A stretch of DNA of 64,000 nucleotides from Umezawaea sp049997955 (GTDB lineage: Bacteria; Actinomycetota; Actinomycetes; Mycobacteriales; Pseudonocardiaceae). The stretch lies in the NCBI GenBank assembly GCA_049997955.1, contig JAEBDY010000012.1:310001-374000 (forward strand). Reading direction: 5' to 3'. Of the stretch, positions 8,523-17,439 are shown piece after piece. Each line of letters begins with the position of its first letter. The stretch's first letter is position 1. The notes under the pieces were generated by a model. It saw nothing but the letters and a program-made list of their open reading frames with translations, did no database searches and was not told the DNA's origin. The position numbers and the translations under genes were made by a program.

Positions 8523-11513
8523 TCAGGCGTGCTCGTTGGACGTGGACCACTCGACCAGGTGGGCGCTGACCTCATCGGCCTCCGGGACGCCGAGTTCCTG
8601 GTAGATGGCCAGGCTCAGCTCCCAGTGCAGGCGCGCGGCCTGGGGGTCGCCCGCCACCACGGCGTGGCCGAGACCCACGTGCGCGCGAGCCTGCTGGTGG
8701 CGGTCGTCGGTGTCGAGCGCGTTCGCCAGCGCACGCCGGTGGTCGGCCTCGGAGGACAGACCCGCGGCGCGGTGCGCCTCGCCGAAGTCGTTGAGGACCC
8801 TGGTCTCCTCGATGCGGTCGCCGTTCTCGCGGGTGATCGCCAGCGCCAGGCGCAGGTTCTCCAACGCCTCGGCGTGCTCGCCCGCCTCGCTGAGGACGTG
8901 GCCGATGTTCGCCAGCACCTGGCCCTCCCGCTGCCGGTCAGCCAGTTCCCGCATCAGGGCGAGCGCTTCTCGTTGGCAGCGCAGGGCTTCGGCGTGGTCG
9001 CGCAGGCGGTGGTGGACGATCCCGAGGTGGATGAGCGTCTCGCCCTCGCTCCACCGGTCGCCGAACTCGCGCATGATCACGAGCGCCTCGCGGCAGTGGT
9101 CGAGGGCCTCCTCGTACCGGCCGACCCGTTCGCACACCAGCCCCAGGTTGCTCAACGTGGTCCCCTCACCGCGCCGGTCGCCGATCAGCCTGCACAGGTC
9201 GAGGTCCTGCTGGTGGTGGTCGATCGCCTCGGCGTAGCGCCCCATCTGGTCGTAGATCAGCCCGAGGTTGCCCAGCACCGCGGCCTCGCCCTTGCGCTCG
9301 CCGATCTCCCGGTACAGCGCCAGGGCGTCCCGGTAGTGCTCCAGCGCTTCGGGGGACCTCCTGGCCTGCCAGTGCGCGGTGCCGAGGCTCTTGAGGACCT
9401 CCGCCTGCGCGAACCGGTCGCCCGACGACCGCGCGGCGCGCAGCGCGGCCCGGTGGGTGGCGACCCAGTCGTCCACGTGCCCGCGGATGAAGTAGAAGCG
9501 CCACAACGCCTGCGTCAGCTGCCAGCTGTGCGCGGGCGGACCGTGCTCGGCCGCGTGGAGCACCACCGACACCAGGTTCGCGTGCTCGCCGTCCAGCCAC
9601 ACCAGTGCTTCCGCGCCGTCGGCGAAGCTCGGGGCGTCGGCGGGCGGGTGGTCGATCCGCACCCGGCGCGCGCTGGGACCGAGGTGGCCGCCCGCGGCGG
9701 TGCCGGTGTGCAGGTAGTAGTCGAACAGCCGGGCCAGCGCCTCGTCCCGCCCTGCTTCGGTCTCGGTCTCCGCGGCCACGGCGGACGCGTGGTCGCGCAG
9801 CAGGTCGTGGAACCGGTAGCGGCCCGGCGTCGGCTGTTCCAGCAGGTGCACGTCGACCAGTTCCTCCAACAGCCGGTCGGCGTGGTCGACGCGGACGCCC
9901 GCCAGCGCCGCGGCGGCGAAGGCGTCGAAACCGGACACCGGCACCAGCCCCAGCAGCCGGAACAGCCGCCCCTGCTCGGCGGTGAGGTGCTGGTGGGACA
10001 ACGCGAAGGCGGCCGCGACGCTCCGGTCGCCGACGGCTAACTCCGACAGGCCCTGCCGCAGCCGCCGGGCCAGGTGGCGCACCGTCCACGTGGGACGGCT
10101 GCGCAGTCGTGCGGCGGCGATGCGCAACGCCAGCGGCAGGTGCCCGCACAGCGCCACCACCTCGTCGACGACGTCGGGCTCCAGCGCGGGCCGGTCGTCG
10201 CCCACGACGGTGGTGAACAGGGCGACCGCGTCCCGGTGCGGCATCAGGTCGAGCGACAGCACCCGCGCGGTCTCCAGGTCCAGCATCCGGCGCCTGCTGG
10301 TGACCAGCGTCAGGGCGCGGGACGTGCCGGGCAGCAGCGGGCGGACCTGCGCGGCGTCGGCCGCGTTGTCCAGCACGACGAGCGCGCGCCGGGTCGCCAG
10401 TTCCGCTCGCCACAGCGCCGACCGCTCGGCGAGGTCGGCCGGGATGCGCTCACCGGGCACGCCCAGGGCGCGCAGCAGGGTGTCCAGCGCCGTCAGGGGA
10501 TCGACGGCGGTGCGGTCGGCGGCGTGGCCGTGCAGGTCGACGAACAGCTGCGCGTCGGGATACCGGTCGGCCAGCAGGTGGGCGAGGTGCACCGCGAGCG
10601 TGGTCTTGCCGACGCCCGCCATGCCGTCGATCGCCTCGATCACCACCGCGGTCGGCGAGTCGGGGTCGTCGGGGATCGACCCGAGCACGTGGCGCATCTC
10701 GGTGGCGCGGCCGGTGAAGTCGGCGAGGTCGCCGGGGAGGTCGTTGCGCACGACCACCGTCGGCGCGGGCTCCGGGGCGTCGACCTGGCCCCGCAGGATC
10801 GCCTCGTGCAGCCGCCGCAGCGGGGGACTGGGGTCGCTGCCCAGCTCGTCGACCAGCCTCCGCCGGGTCAGGTCGAAGTGCTCCAGCGCGTCGGCCTGGC
10901 GGCCCGAGCGGTACAGGGCGAGCATGAGCTGGGCCGCGATCCGCTCGTCCAGTGGCTGCTCCGCCGTCCGGGACCACAGCGCGGGCAGCACCTCCGCGTG
11001 GCAGCCCAGCCGCAGCGCGAGGTCGTTGCGGTCCAGCTCGGCCGCCAGCCGTTCGCGCCCGAGCTGCTCCCGGACCATCGCCACCCACGGCGTGTCCAGC
11101 CCGGCGAACGCGTCGCCGCGCCAGAGCCGGAGCGCCTCCTCGAACAGCTCCGGGTCGTCGTTCTCCCTGGCGCGCGCCACCAGGAGGTGGAACCGGTGCA
11201 GGTCCACGACCTGCTCGTCGACGCTCAGGACGTAGCCGCCGGACCGCCGGACGATCGACACCACGCCGCCGAGGGCCTGGCGGACGCGGGTCAGGTAGCT
11301 GTGCAGCGTGCCGACTGCCCGTTCCGGCGCCCGCTGACCCCACACGCGGTCGACCAGCTGGTCGACCGAGACGGGCCTGTTGGCGTCCACGAGCAGCGCC
11401 GCCAGCACGCACTGCTGCCTGGCTGGTCCGATGTCGATCCGGTTGCCGTCGGTGAACGCCTCGACGGCTCCGAGCACGCGGAGGCGCACCGGTGGTTCGG
11501 GAGTGGGCGGCAT
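8523..11513 (-). CDS. SARP/AfsR-type regulator: DNA-binding, BTAD, NB-ARC and TPR domains
   Basis: 996 residues. OmpR-like winged helix (about 8-85; RLRVLGAVEAF), bacterial transcriptional activation domain (95-240; HRFHLLVARAREN and RSGRQADALEHF), NB-ARC ATPase with P-loop DGMAGVGKTTLAVHLAHLLA (about residue 308) and a degenerate Walker B (ALVVLDNAAD), then eight or so TPRs (ALEHYRDALALYREIGERKGEA pattern). Such proteins activate secondary metabolism or morphological genes after nucleotide-driven switching. The ATG is chosen for AGGAAC just upstream; an ATG at 11537 is possible. No biosynthetic cluster adjoins it. A short divergent ORF begins 135 bases away. Confidence 0.9.
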   Translation of the reverse strand: MPPTPEPPVRLRVLGAVEAFTDGNRIDIGPARQQCVLAALLVDANRPVSVDQLVDRVWGQRAPERAVGTLHSYLTRVRQALGGVVSIVRRSGGYVLSVDEQVVDLHRFHLLVARARENDDPELFEEALRLWRGDAFAGLDTPWVAMVREQLGRERLAAELDRNDLALRLGCHAEVLPALWSRTAEQPLDERIAAQLMLALYRSGRQADALEHFDLTRRRLVDELGSDPSPPLRRLHEAILRGQVDAPEPAPTVVVRNDLPGDLADFTGRATEMRHVLGSIPDDPDSPTAVVIEAIDGMAGVGKTTLAVHLAHLLADRYPDAQLFVDLHGHAADRTAVDPLTALDTLLRALGVPGERIPADLAERSALWRAELATRRALVVLDNAADAAQVRPLLPGTSRALTLVTSRRRMLDLETARVLSLDLMPHRDAVALFTTVVGDDRPALEPDVVDEVVALCGHLPLALRIAAARLRSRPTWTVRHLARRLRQGLSELAVGDRSVAAAFALSHQHLTAEQGRLFRLLGLVPVSGFDAFAAAALAGVRVDHADRLLEELVDVHLLEQPTPGRYRFHDLLRDHASAVAAETETEAGRDEALARLFDYYLHTGTAAGGHLGPSARRVRIDHPPADAPSFADGAEALVWLDGEHANLVSVVLHAAEHGPPAHSWQLTQALWRFYFIRGHVDDWVATHRAALRAARSSGDRFAQAEVLKSLGTAHWQARRSPEALEHYRDALALYREIGERKGEAAVLGNLGLIYDQMGRYAEAIDHHQQDLDLCRLIGDRRGEGTTLSNLGLVCERVGRYEEALDHCREALVIMREFGDRWSEGETLIHLGIVHHRLRDHAEALRCQREALALMRELADRQREGQVLANIGHVLSEAGEHAEALENLRLALAITRENGDRIEETRVLNDFGEAHRAAGLSSEADHRRALANALDTDDRHQQARAHVGLGHAVVAGDPQAARLHWELSLAIYQELGVPEADEVSAHLVEWSTSNEHA

Positions 11514-11647
11514 TGTTCCTGGAATAGCGGTTCCCATCAGGTGATTCAAGCGGAACACAAGTTTCGTCCACTTTCGGAGCAGCACGCTGCTCCGGGTGGC
11601 GGCCGAAAGTCGCCGCCGGGGGTCAGGGGGCACGGACAGGAGGAATG

Positions 11648-11767
11648 ATGGGCTCGACGACGATCCGCATCGGTGGCGGTGCCGCCGGAGCGACCGTGTG
11701 GCCGATCTCGGACACCGGGCACGGCGACCGCCAGGCCTTGACCACCTACCTGGTCTTGAGCGGCTGA
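11648..11767 (+). CDS. Small 39-residue peptide divergent to the SARP gene
   Basis: ATG GGC TCG ACG opens a 39-codon frame ending in TGA. A perfect AGGAGG (11638-11643) sits 4 bases before this ATG; a tandem ATG at 11645 is in frame. The peptide begins MGSTTIRIGGGAAGATVW and ends TTYLVLSG. It has no signal sequence or Cys. I know no family for it. Placement opposite an NB-ARC/TPR regulator, a protein class that can bind peptides, makes a regulatory or modified peptide thinkable, but that is speculation. It could also be non-coding. Confidence 0.4.
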   Translation: MGSTTIRIGGGAAGATVWPISDTGHGDRQALTTYLVLSG

Positions 11768-11975
11768 GGACCGGGCCCCGCTCTCCCGTCCGTGCCCCGA
11801 CCTGCCCGATCGCCGGTGCCGGTCGGGGAAGGTCACGCGTCGCGGAACACCCACCGGGCCATGATGGCGAACGAGCCCGAGCCCGGTGACCACCACGCCC
11901 CTGAGGTGCCCGCGCAGGTCGTCGTGGCGACCACGGGGGCGAGTCCGCGACGGACCCTGCGGGTCGGCTGTGCGC

Positions 11976-12848
11976 CTACCGCCGGGACAGCAGGTCCGCG
12001 AGGTGGGCCAGGACGGTCTTGGCCTCCGGGATGGGCATGAGCATCCAGTCGTGGATCATGTCGGCGGCCTCGTGCAGGGTCACCGTCGTGCCGGGCGCCG
12101 TCGCCGCCAGGTCGCGCAGGCGGTGGGCGTCGGCGTTGAGCAGGTCGCGCGTGCTGGTGAAGACGGTGACGGCGCCGAGGTGGTCGAGTGGTCCGTTGAT
12201 GGGGCTCGCCCGCGGGTGTTCGGGGCCGTCCGCGCCCGCGTAGAGCCGCCCGAGTTCCCGGACGTGGTCGACCCGCAGCAGCGGGTCGCGCGGCGCCGCG
12301 GCGGCGATCGCGGGGTTGGCGAACGTCAGGTCGACCGACGGGCTCAGCAGGACGAGGTGGTCGGGGCGCGGCACGTCCGGTGGCAGGTTGGCGACCAGCG
12401 ACAGCGCCATCCCGGCCCCGGCGGAGTCGCCCATGACGGCGGCGCCGGGCGGAAGTCCGGTGTACAGGCGGCGCAGCACCGGGTGCACGTCGCGGTGGGT
12501 CACCGCCGGGACGAGCGGGTAGATCGGCACGACGACCGGCCTGCCCGTGCGGACGGCGAGGGTCGTGACGAACGACCAGTGCGCAGGGAGGATCTCGACC
12601 GCGTGCGCGCCGCCGTGCAGGTAGAGGACCGGTCCGCCGCGCGCGTCCGGCGGGGTCAGGGTGTAGACCGGCCAGCCGTCGAAGTCGCGTTCCTCGATCC
12701 GCACCCGGCGGCCGAGTCGTCGTGGTGGCGCGTACCGCTTCCGGTCCGCGGCCACGGGCGTGGTGAAGCGGGCCGGGTCGAACTGCCGGTCGCGCAGTCG
12801 GACGAGGGTCGCCGTGGAGGCGATGAGGCGGCTTCGCAGGCTGGGCAC
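11976..12848 (-). CDS. Alpha/beta hydrolase, hormone-sensitive-lipase type esterase
   Basis: 290 residues from GTG 12848 (GGGAGA upstream). The oxyanion motif LYLHGGAHA (about residue 75), nucleophile elbow MGDSAGAGMAL (about 142), acid in STRDLLNA and His in EAADMIHDWM (about 262) give a complete catalytic set. HSL-type enzymes split short-chain esters or lactones in the cytoplasm. The usual HGGG is HGGA here. A 16-bp-arm palindrome covers its upstream region and the divergent TetR gene, so it is probably repressed until an inducer ester or drug appears. Confidence 0.88.
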   Translation of the reverse strand: MPSLRSRLIASTATLVRLRDRQFDPARFTTPVAADRKRYAPPRRLGRRVRIEERDFDGWPVYTLTPPDARGGPVLYLHGGAHAVEILPAHWSFVTTLAVRTGRPVVVPIYPLVPAVTHRDVHPVLRRLYTGLPPGAAVMGDSAGAGMALSLVANLPPDVPRPDHLVLLSPSVDLTFANPAIAAAAPRDPLLRVDHVRELGRLYAGADGPEHPRASPINGPLDHLGAVTVFTSTRDLLNADAHRLRDLAATAPGTTVTLHEAADMIHDWMLMPIPEAKTVLAHLADLLSRR

Positions 12849-12865
12849 GGTGTCTCCCGAGAATC

Positions 12866-12904
12866 GGATGAAGTATCCGCTCCAGCGTAGCGGATACTTC
12901 ATCC
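12866..12904. promoter_or_regulatory. Large perfect palindrome, probable TetR operator
   Basis: Arms of 16 bases (12866-12881 and 12889-12904, reading GGATGAAGTATCCGCT and its complement) flank a 7-base centre. It lies between the divergent hydrolase and TetR genes, about 18 bases from the hydrolase start. The size and symmetry suit two TetR dimers or one long site. Confidence 0.75.
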
Positions 12905-12959
12905 GCTGGAGGAGGGCGGTGATTTCAGAGGCGACCGCACGCTGATTATCGTGGGGATC

Positions 12960-13655
12960 ATGGAAACCGGTCGTGCCGTCGACACCAGGGACCGCATCGT
13001 CGCCACGGCGGCCGAACTGCTCGCCCAGGGTGGTCGCGAGGCCGTGTCGACCCGCGCGGTCAGCGCCGCGGCCGGTGTCCAGGCCCCGACCATCTACCGG
13101 CTGTTCGGCGACAAGCAGGGCCTGCTCGACGCGGTGGCGGCGTACGGGTTCAGGACGTACCTGACCAGCAAGACCGCGTCCGCGAACACCGCCGATCCGG
13201 TGCGGGACCTGCGCGCGGGCTGGGACCTGCACGTCGGCTTCGGCCTCGCCAACCCGGCGCTGTACTCGCTCCTCTACGGCGAGCCGCGTCCCGGCGCGCT
13301 CCCGCCCGCGGCCGTCGCCGCGGCCGACATCCTCGCCGGGCACATCCACCGGATCGCCGAGGCGGGCAGGCTGCGGATCGGCGAGGAACGCGCCGCGCAG
13401 TTAGTCCACGCCGCGGGGTCCGGCACGGTGTTCGCGCTGATCGCCCTGCCGGAGGACCGCCGCGACCCGGCGCTGTCCGACACGGCCCGCGAGGCCGTCA
13501 TCGCCGCGATCACCACCGACGTCCCCGCCGCGGCCACGCCCGGCCCGGTCGGCGCCGCCATCGCCTTGCGCGCCGTCCTGCCGCGGGTGTCCGCCCTGTC
13601 CGCCAACGAGCACGCCCTGCTGGGGGAGTGGCTCGACCGCATCGCCGACTCCTGA
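12960..13655 (+). CDS. TetR-family repressor, gene contains a TTA codon
   Basis: 231 residues. N-terminal HTH (TRDRIVATAAELLAQGG, then AVSAAAGVQAPTIYRLFGDK, about residues 8-56) and a C-terminal all-helical ligand domain. ATG 12960 has GTGGGG just before it; a GTG at 12951 adds three residues. Divergent from the esterase, with a strong palindrome between, so autoregulation and control of the esterase are likely. Leu at residue 148 is encoded by TTA (13401-13403), rare at this GC content; in streptomycetes such codons need the bldA tRNA, which could tie its level to growth phase. Confidence 0.9.
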   Translation: METGRAVDTRDRIVATAAELLAQGGREAVSTRAVSAAAGVQAPTIYRLFGDKQGLLDAVAAYGFRTYLTSKTASANTADPVRDLRAGWDLHVGFGLANPALYSLLYGEPRPGALPPAAVAAADILAGHIHRIAEAGRLRIGEERAAQLVHAAGSGTVFALIALPEDRRDPALSDTAREAVIAAITTDVPAAATPGPVGAAIALRAVLPRVSALSANEHALLGEWLDRIADS

Positions 13656-13686
13656 CGGGTGCTCGCCGGGGCCTAGCATCCTCGGG

Positions 13687-14145
13687 GTGTCGCGCCGAGA
13701 GCAGATCAAGATGAGCCGGGACGAGGTGCGCGCGTTCCTCGACGAGGAGCGCGTGGTCACCGTCGCCAGCATCAACCCGGACGGCCGGATCCACCTCGTG
13801 CCGCTGTGGTTCGTGCGGATGGGCGACGTGGTCGAGGGCTGGACGTACGGGCGTTCGCAGAAGGTGGCGAACCTGCGCCGCTCGCCGCTCGCGACCCTCC
13901 AGGTGGAGGCGGGGGACACCTACGACCAGCTGCGCGGCGTGGCGGTCGAGTGCGACGTCGAACTGGTCACCGATCCCGACGCGGTGCTGGCGATCGGCCT
14001 CGCGGTGTCCGCCCGCTACACCGGGCAGGACGGTCCGGAGGTGGAGGGGTTCGTGCGGGCCCAGGCCGTGAAGCGGGTGGGCCTGCGGTTCACGCCGACG
14101 AGCACGACGAGCTGGGACCACCGAAAACTTGGCGGCACGTACTAG
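13687..14145 (+). CDS. PPOX/split-barrel flavin- or F420-dependent oxidoreductase
   Basis: 152 residues, standard length for the split beta-barrel (pyridoxamine-phosphate-oxidase-like) family. Seen: VVTVASINPDGRIHLVPLWFV near the N-terminus and YGRSQKVANLRRSPLATLQVE, which in relatives contact the cofactor phosphate, then an Arg-rich loop before the C-terminus. Actinobacterial members mostly use F420 or bind biliverdin or heme; the substrate is unknown. GTG 13687 precedes SRREQIKMSRDEV; an internal ATG 24 bases on is an alternative. It lies 31 bases after the TetR gene on the same strand, so the two may share a transcript. Confidence 0.8.
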   Translation: MSRREQIKMSRDEVRAFLDEERVVTVASINPDGRIHLVPLWFVRMGDVVEGWTYGRSQKVANLRRSPLATLQVEAGDTYDQLRGVAVECDVELVTDPDAVLAIGLAVSARYTGQDGPEVEGFVRAQAVKRVGLRFTPTSTTSWDHRKLGGTY

Positions 14146-14173
14146 CCCTCCGACCTGCGCATATCGCCGCCTG

Positions 14174-14208
14174 AGCCATCGTGGCATCATTTTGATGCCA
14201 CGATGGCT
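14174..14208. promoter_or_regulatory. Perfect 16-bp-arm palindrome, probable RHH operator
   Basis: 14174-14189 (AGCCATCGTGGCATCA) and its exact complement 14193-14208 flank TTT. Half-site-like GTGGTGCCAC occurs again at 14212-14221. It lies 34 bases before the ribbon-helix-helix gene, the expected place for autoregulation. Confidence 0.7.
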
Positions 14209-14242
14209 TGCGGTGGTGCCACTCATGCGTCATAGTTGTGCC

Positions 14243-14767
14243 ATGGACCTGAGCACGTATGTCGACAACCTTGGTCGCGAACTCGCGCACCTGGCCGAGA
14301 CCGGCGGCGACGAAGCCCGTGCGCTGGTCGAGCGCCTGAGCGGGTCGCTGGAATCGGCGATCCGGCTGACGCTGCTGGAGACGCTGTCCGCCGCCGCAGA
14401 CGAGATCACCCTCGACCTGGCTCCCGGCTCGGTCGAACTGCGCCTCCGCGGGCGCGATCCGAACTTCGTCGTGACGCTGCCGCCGTCCGACCAGCCCGCC
14501 GACACGAGCGCGCGCAGCGCTCCGGTGGCGCGGGTCGAGGAGGTCGCGGTGCCCGACGACGGCGCCACGTCCCGGATCAACGTCCGGCTCCCGGAGCACC
14601 TGAAGGCCTCGATCGAGGAGGCCGCCGCCAAGGAGGGCCGCTCGGTCAACGCGTGGCTCGTCCGGGCCGCCGCGGCCGCGCTCCAGGAGCCCGCCCAGCA
14701 CGGCCACCCGGAGCCGGGCGGCAACAGCAAGCGCAGTCAGCAGCGCTTCACCGGTTGGGTGCAGTAG
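14243..14767 (+). CDS. Ribbon-helix-helix protein (Arc/HicB-like antitoxin type)
   Basis: 174 residues. The C-terminal third (about 110-152; SRINVRLPEHLKASIEEAAAK, then SVNAWLVRAAAAAL) is an Arc/CopG ribbon-helix-helix DNA-binding unit. The N-terminal 100 residues are an uncharacterised helical and beta region. Similar proteins are annotated as HicB-like antitoxins, but no toxin gene sits beside it; the next gene is a DUF4097 protein 60 bases downstream. The upstream palindrome implies that it represses itself and perhaps the following exporter operon. The C-terminus (GGNSKRSQQRFTGWVQ) is charged and probably disordered. Confidence 0.78.
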   Translation: MDLSTYVDNLGRELAHLAETGGDEARALVERLSGSLESAIRLTLLETLSAAADEITLDLAPGSVELRLRGRDPNFVVTLPPSDQPADTSARSAPVARVEEVAVPDDGATSRINVRLPEHLKASIEEAAAKEGRSVNAWLVRAAAAALQEPAQHGHPEPGGNSKRSQQRFTGWVQ

Positions 14768-14827
14768 CCCGCACCCAGCTCTCCCACCTGGGAAAACACC
14801 AAGCCGACACAGTTACAGGGGACAGCC

Positions 14828-15676
14828 ATGCCCATTTTCGACACTCCGGAACCGATCGACGTCACGGTCGACATCCCCAGCGGGGACGTGCGGGTCACCG
14901 CGAGCGACCGGACCGACACCGTCGTCGAGGTCCGCCCGAGCGACGAGCGGGACGCGAACGACGTGGAGGCCGCCGAGCAGACCCGCGTCGAGTACCAGAA
15001 CGGCAAGCTGCTGGTCAAGACGCCGAAGGCGCGGGGCATCACCTTCCCGTGGAAGAACCGGTGGTCCGTCGAGGTGCGGATCGAGGTGCCAACCGGGTCA
15101 CGGGTGGAGGGCGAGACGGGGATGGGCGACCTCCGCTTCGCGGGACTGCTGGGCGAGTGCCGGATCAAGTCCGGCACCGGGCACGTCGAGGTGGACCGGA
15201 CGGGACCGCTGCGCCTCCACACGGCCACGGGCAACATCACCGTGGACGCCGTCGACGGCGACGCGGAGATCACCACGGCGTCCGGCACCCTCCGCGTCGG
15301 CGCGATCGACGGCACCGCCGTCGTGAAGAACTCCAACGGTCCCAGCACCATCGGCCGGGTGTCCGGCGACCTCCGGATGCGGGCGTCCAACGGCGACATC
15401 TCCGTCGCGGAAGCGGCCTCCGGGGTCGACGCCAAGACCGCCAACGGCTCCATCCGGATCGGCGAGGTGGTCCGCGGCTCGGTCGTGCTCAAGTCCTCGA
15501 TGGGCGACATCGAGGTCGGCATCGGCGAGGGCACGGCCGCCTGGCTCGACGTGAACACCTCCAGCGGCCGCGTCCGCAACTCGCTGGACGAGTCCGCGGC
15601 GCGACCCGACCGGACCCAGACCGTCGAGGTGCGCGCGCAGACCTCGTTCGGCGACATCACGATCCACCGTTCCTGA
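14828..15676 (+). CDS. DUF4097 beta-helix protein
   Basis: 282 residues, almost wholly short repeated strands of the type GDLRFAGLLGE, TGHVEVDRTG, TGNITVDAVDGDAEI and SGTLRVGAIDG. These are the DUF4097 (adhesin-like) beta-helix rungs, from about residue 80 to the end. There is no signal peptide or membrane helix, so it is cytoplasmic or membrane-peripheral. It is the first gene of a run with the DrrA ATPase (10 bases on), DrrB and a P450. DUF4097 genes often precede DrrAB-type exporters in actinobacteria; their role is unknown. Confidence 0.82.
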   Translation: MPIFDTPEPIDVTVDIPSGDVRVTASDRTDTVVEVRPSDERDANDVEAAEQTRVEYQNGKLLVKTPKARGITFPWKNRWSVEVRIEVPTGSRVEGETGMGDLRFAGLLGECRIKSGTGHVEVDRTGPLRLHTATGNITVDAVDGDAEITTASGTLRVGAIDGTAVVKNSNGPSTIGRVSGDLRMRASNGDISVAEAASGVDAKTANGSIRIGEVVRGSVVLKSSMGDIEVGIGEGTAAWLDVNTSSGRVRNSLDESAARPDRTQTVEVRAQTSFGDITIHRS

Positions 15677-15686
15677 GGGGAATCCC

Positions 15687-16640
15687 ATGACCACCGAACT
15701 TCCGGCGATCACCGTCACCGGGTTGCGCAAGTCCTACGGCGCCAAGGTCGTCCTCGACGGCATCGACCTCACCGTCGCGCGGGGCACGATCTACGCCCTG
15801 CTCGGGCCGAACGGGGCGGGCAAGACGACCGCCGTGCAGATCCTGTCCACGCTGATCGGCTCCGACGGCGGCCAGGCCCTGGTCGACGGCCACGACCCCG
15901 CCCGCGATCCGGACGCCGTGCGCGCCGCGATCGGTGTCACCGGCCAGTTCTCGGCCGTCGACAACCTGCTGACCGCCGAGGAGAACCTGATCCTCATGGC
16001 GGACCTGCACCACCTGGGCAAGCGCGAGGGCCGACGGCGCGCCGCCGAACTGCTGGAGCGCTTCGACCTCGGCGAGTCGGCGAAGAACCTGGCGTCGACG
16101 TTCTCCGGGGGCATGCGGCGGCGGCTCGACCTGGCGATGGGCCTGGTCGGCGACCCGCGCATCGTGTTCCTCGACGAGCCGACGACCGGTCTCGACCCGC
16201 GCAGCCGCCGCGACATGTGGCAGATGATCCGCGAACTCGTCGCGGGCGGCGTCACGATCTTCCTCACCACGCAGTACCTGGAGGAGGCCGACCAGCTCGC
16301 CGACCGGATCGCGGTGCTGGACAACGGGAAGCTGGTCGCCGAGGGCACCGCGGACGAGCTGAAGCGACTGGTCCCCGGCGGGCACGTCAGCCTGCGCTTC
16401 ACCGACTCGGCGAACCTCGACTCCGCCGTCCGCACCTTCGGCGACGTCCCCCGCGACGACGACGCGCTGGTCCTGCGCGTGCCGAGCGACGGTGGCGTGG
16501 CGTCGCTGCGCGGCCTGCTCGCCCGCCTCGACGAGCACTCCATCGAGGTCGCGGAACTGACCGTGCACACCCCCGACCTGGACGACGTCTTCCTCGCCAT
16601 CACCGGCGAGCCCCAGCACGAAAGGGAACTCGCGAAATGA
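15687..16640 (+). CDS. DrrA-type ABC exporter ATPase
   Basis: 317 residues. Walker A LLGPNGAGKTTAVQIL (about 36-51), signature TFSGGMRRRLDLAMG (about 137), Walker B RIVFLDEPTTGLDPRSRRDMW and switch His replaced by TTQYLEEAD, as in DrrA. The C-terminal extension (VRTFGDVP to VHTPDLDDVFLAITG) is the DrrA CREEM-like region. It energises the partner permease, whose ATG overlaps this stop (ATGA), so the two are translationally coupled. Relatives export anthracyclines and other hydrophobic compounds. Confidence 0.93.
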   Translation: MTTELPAITVTGLRKSYGAKVVLDGIDLTVARGTIYALLGPNGAGKTTAVQILSTLIGSDGGQALVDGHDPARDPDAVRAAIGVTGQFSAVDNLLTAEENLILMADLHHLGKREGRRRAAELLERFDLGESAKNLASTFSGGMRRRLDLAMGLVGDPRIVFLDEPTTGLDPRSRRDMWQMIRELVAGGVTIFLTTQYLEEADQLADRIAVLDNGKLVAEGTADELKRLVPGGHVSLRFTDSANLDSAVRTFGDVPRDDDALVLRVPSDGGVASLRGLLARLDEHSIEVAELTVHTPDLDDVFLAITGEPQHERELAK

Positions 16641-17416
16641 GCACCCACGCCCTCGCCGACTCCGCCACCATGCTGCGGCGCCAGCTCCGGCACATGAAGC
16701 GCTACCCGTCCCTGACGTTCATGCTCGCCGGAATGCCCGTCGTGTTCCTGCTGCTGTTCACCTACGTCTTCGGCGGCGCCCTGGGAGCGGGCCTCGGCGG
16801 CCCGACCGGCGGCCGGGCCGACTACATCAACTACCTGGTGCCCGGCATCGTCCTGATGACCGTGACCGCCGCGGCCCAGGGGACGGCGATCTCGGTCGCC
16901 ATGGACATGACCGAGGGCATCGTCAACCGGTTCCGCACCATGGCGATCTCCCGCGCCTCGGTGCTCACCGGGCACGTGCTCGGCAGCCTCGTCCAGACGC
17001 TGTTCAGCATGGTGATCGTCCTCGGGGTCGCGCTGCTGATCGGCTTCCGGCCCAACGCCACGCCGGTCGAGTGGCTCGCGGTGGTCGGCGTCCTCGCGCT
17101 GATCGCGTTCGCGCTCATCTGGCTCGCGGTCGCGCTGGGTATGGTGTCCGAGAGCGTCGAGACCGCGAGCAACCTCCCGATGCCCCTGCTGCTGCTCCCC
17201 TTCCTGGGCAGCGCTTTCGTCCCCACCGACTCGATGCCCGCCGGACTGCGGTGGTTCGCCGAGTACCAGCCCTTCACACCCGTCATCGAAACGCTCCGCG
17301 GCCTGCTGCTCGGCACGTCCATCGGCTCCAGCGGCTACCTCGCCGTGGCCTGGTCCGCCGTCATCGCACTGGCGGGCTACCTCTGGGCCAAGAAGCTCTA
17401 CGCCCGCACCGGCTGA
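16637..17416 (+). CDS. DrrB-type ABC-2 permease
   Basis: 259 residues with six hydrophobic helices and the ABC-2 architecture: a conserved TAAAQGTAISVAMDMTEGI loop, RFRTMAISR and FAEYQPFTPVIETLRGLLLG near the last helix. It forms the membrane channel of the DrrAB exporter. The start overlaps the ATPase stop. The likely cargo is a hydrophobic drug or lipid; the P450 23 bases downstream may act on the same molecule. Confidence 0.92.
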   Translation: MSTHALADSATMLRRQLRHMKRYPSLTFMLAGMPVVFLLLFTYVFGGALGAGLGGPTGGRADYINYLVPGIVLMTVTAAAQGTAISVAMDMTEGIVNRFRTMAISRASVLTGHVLGSLVQTLFSMVIVLGVALLIGFRPNATPVEWLAVVGVLALIAFALIWLAVALGMVSESVETASNLPMPLLLLPFLGSAFVPTDSMPAGLRWFAEYQPFTPVIETLRGLLLGTSIGSSGYLAVAWSAVIALAGYLWAKKLYARTG

Positions 17417-17439
17417 CCGATCTCCTTGGGGGAGAAGCG

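Noticed and set aside
10074..11648. A 524-codon plus-strand frame
   Set aside because: Antisense to the SARP gene; no domain.
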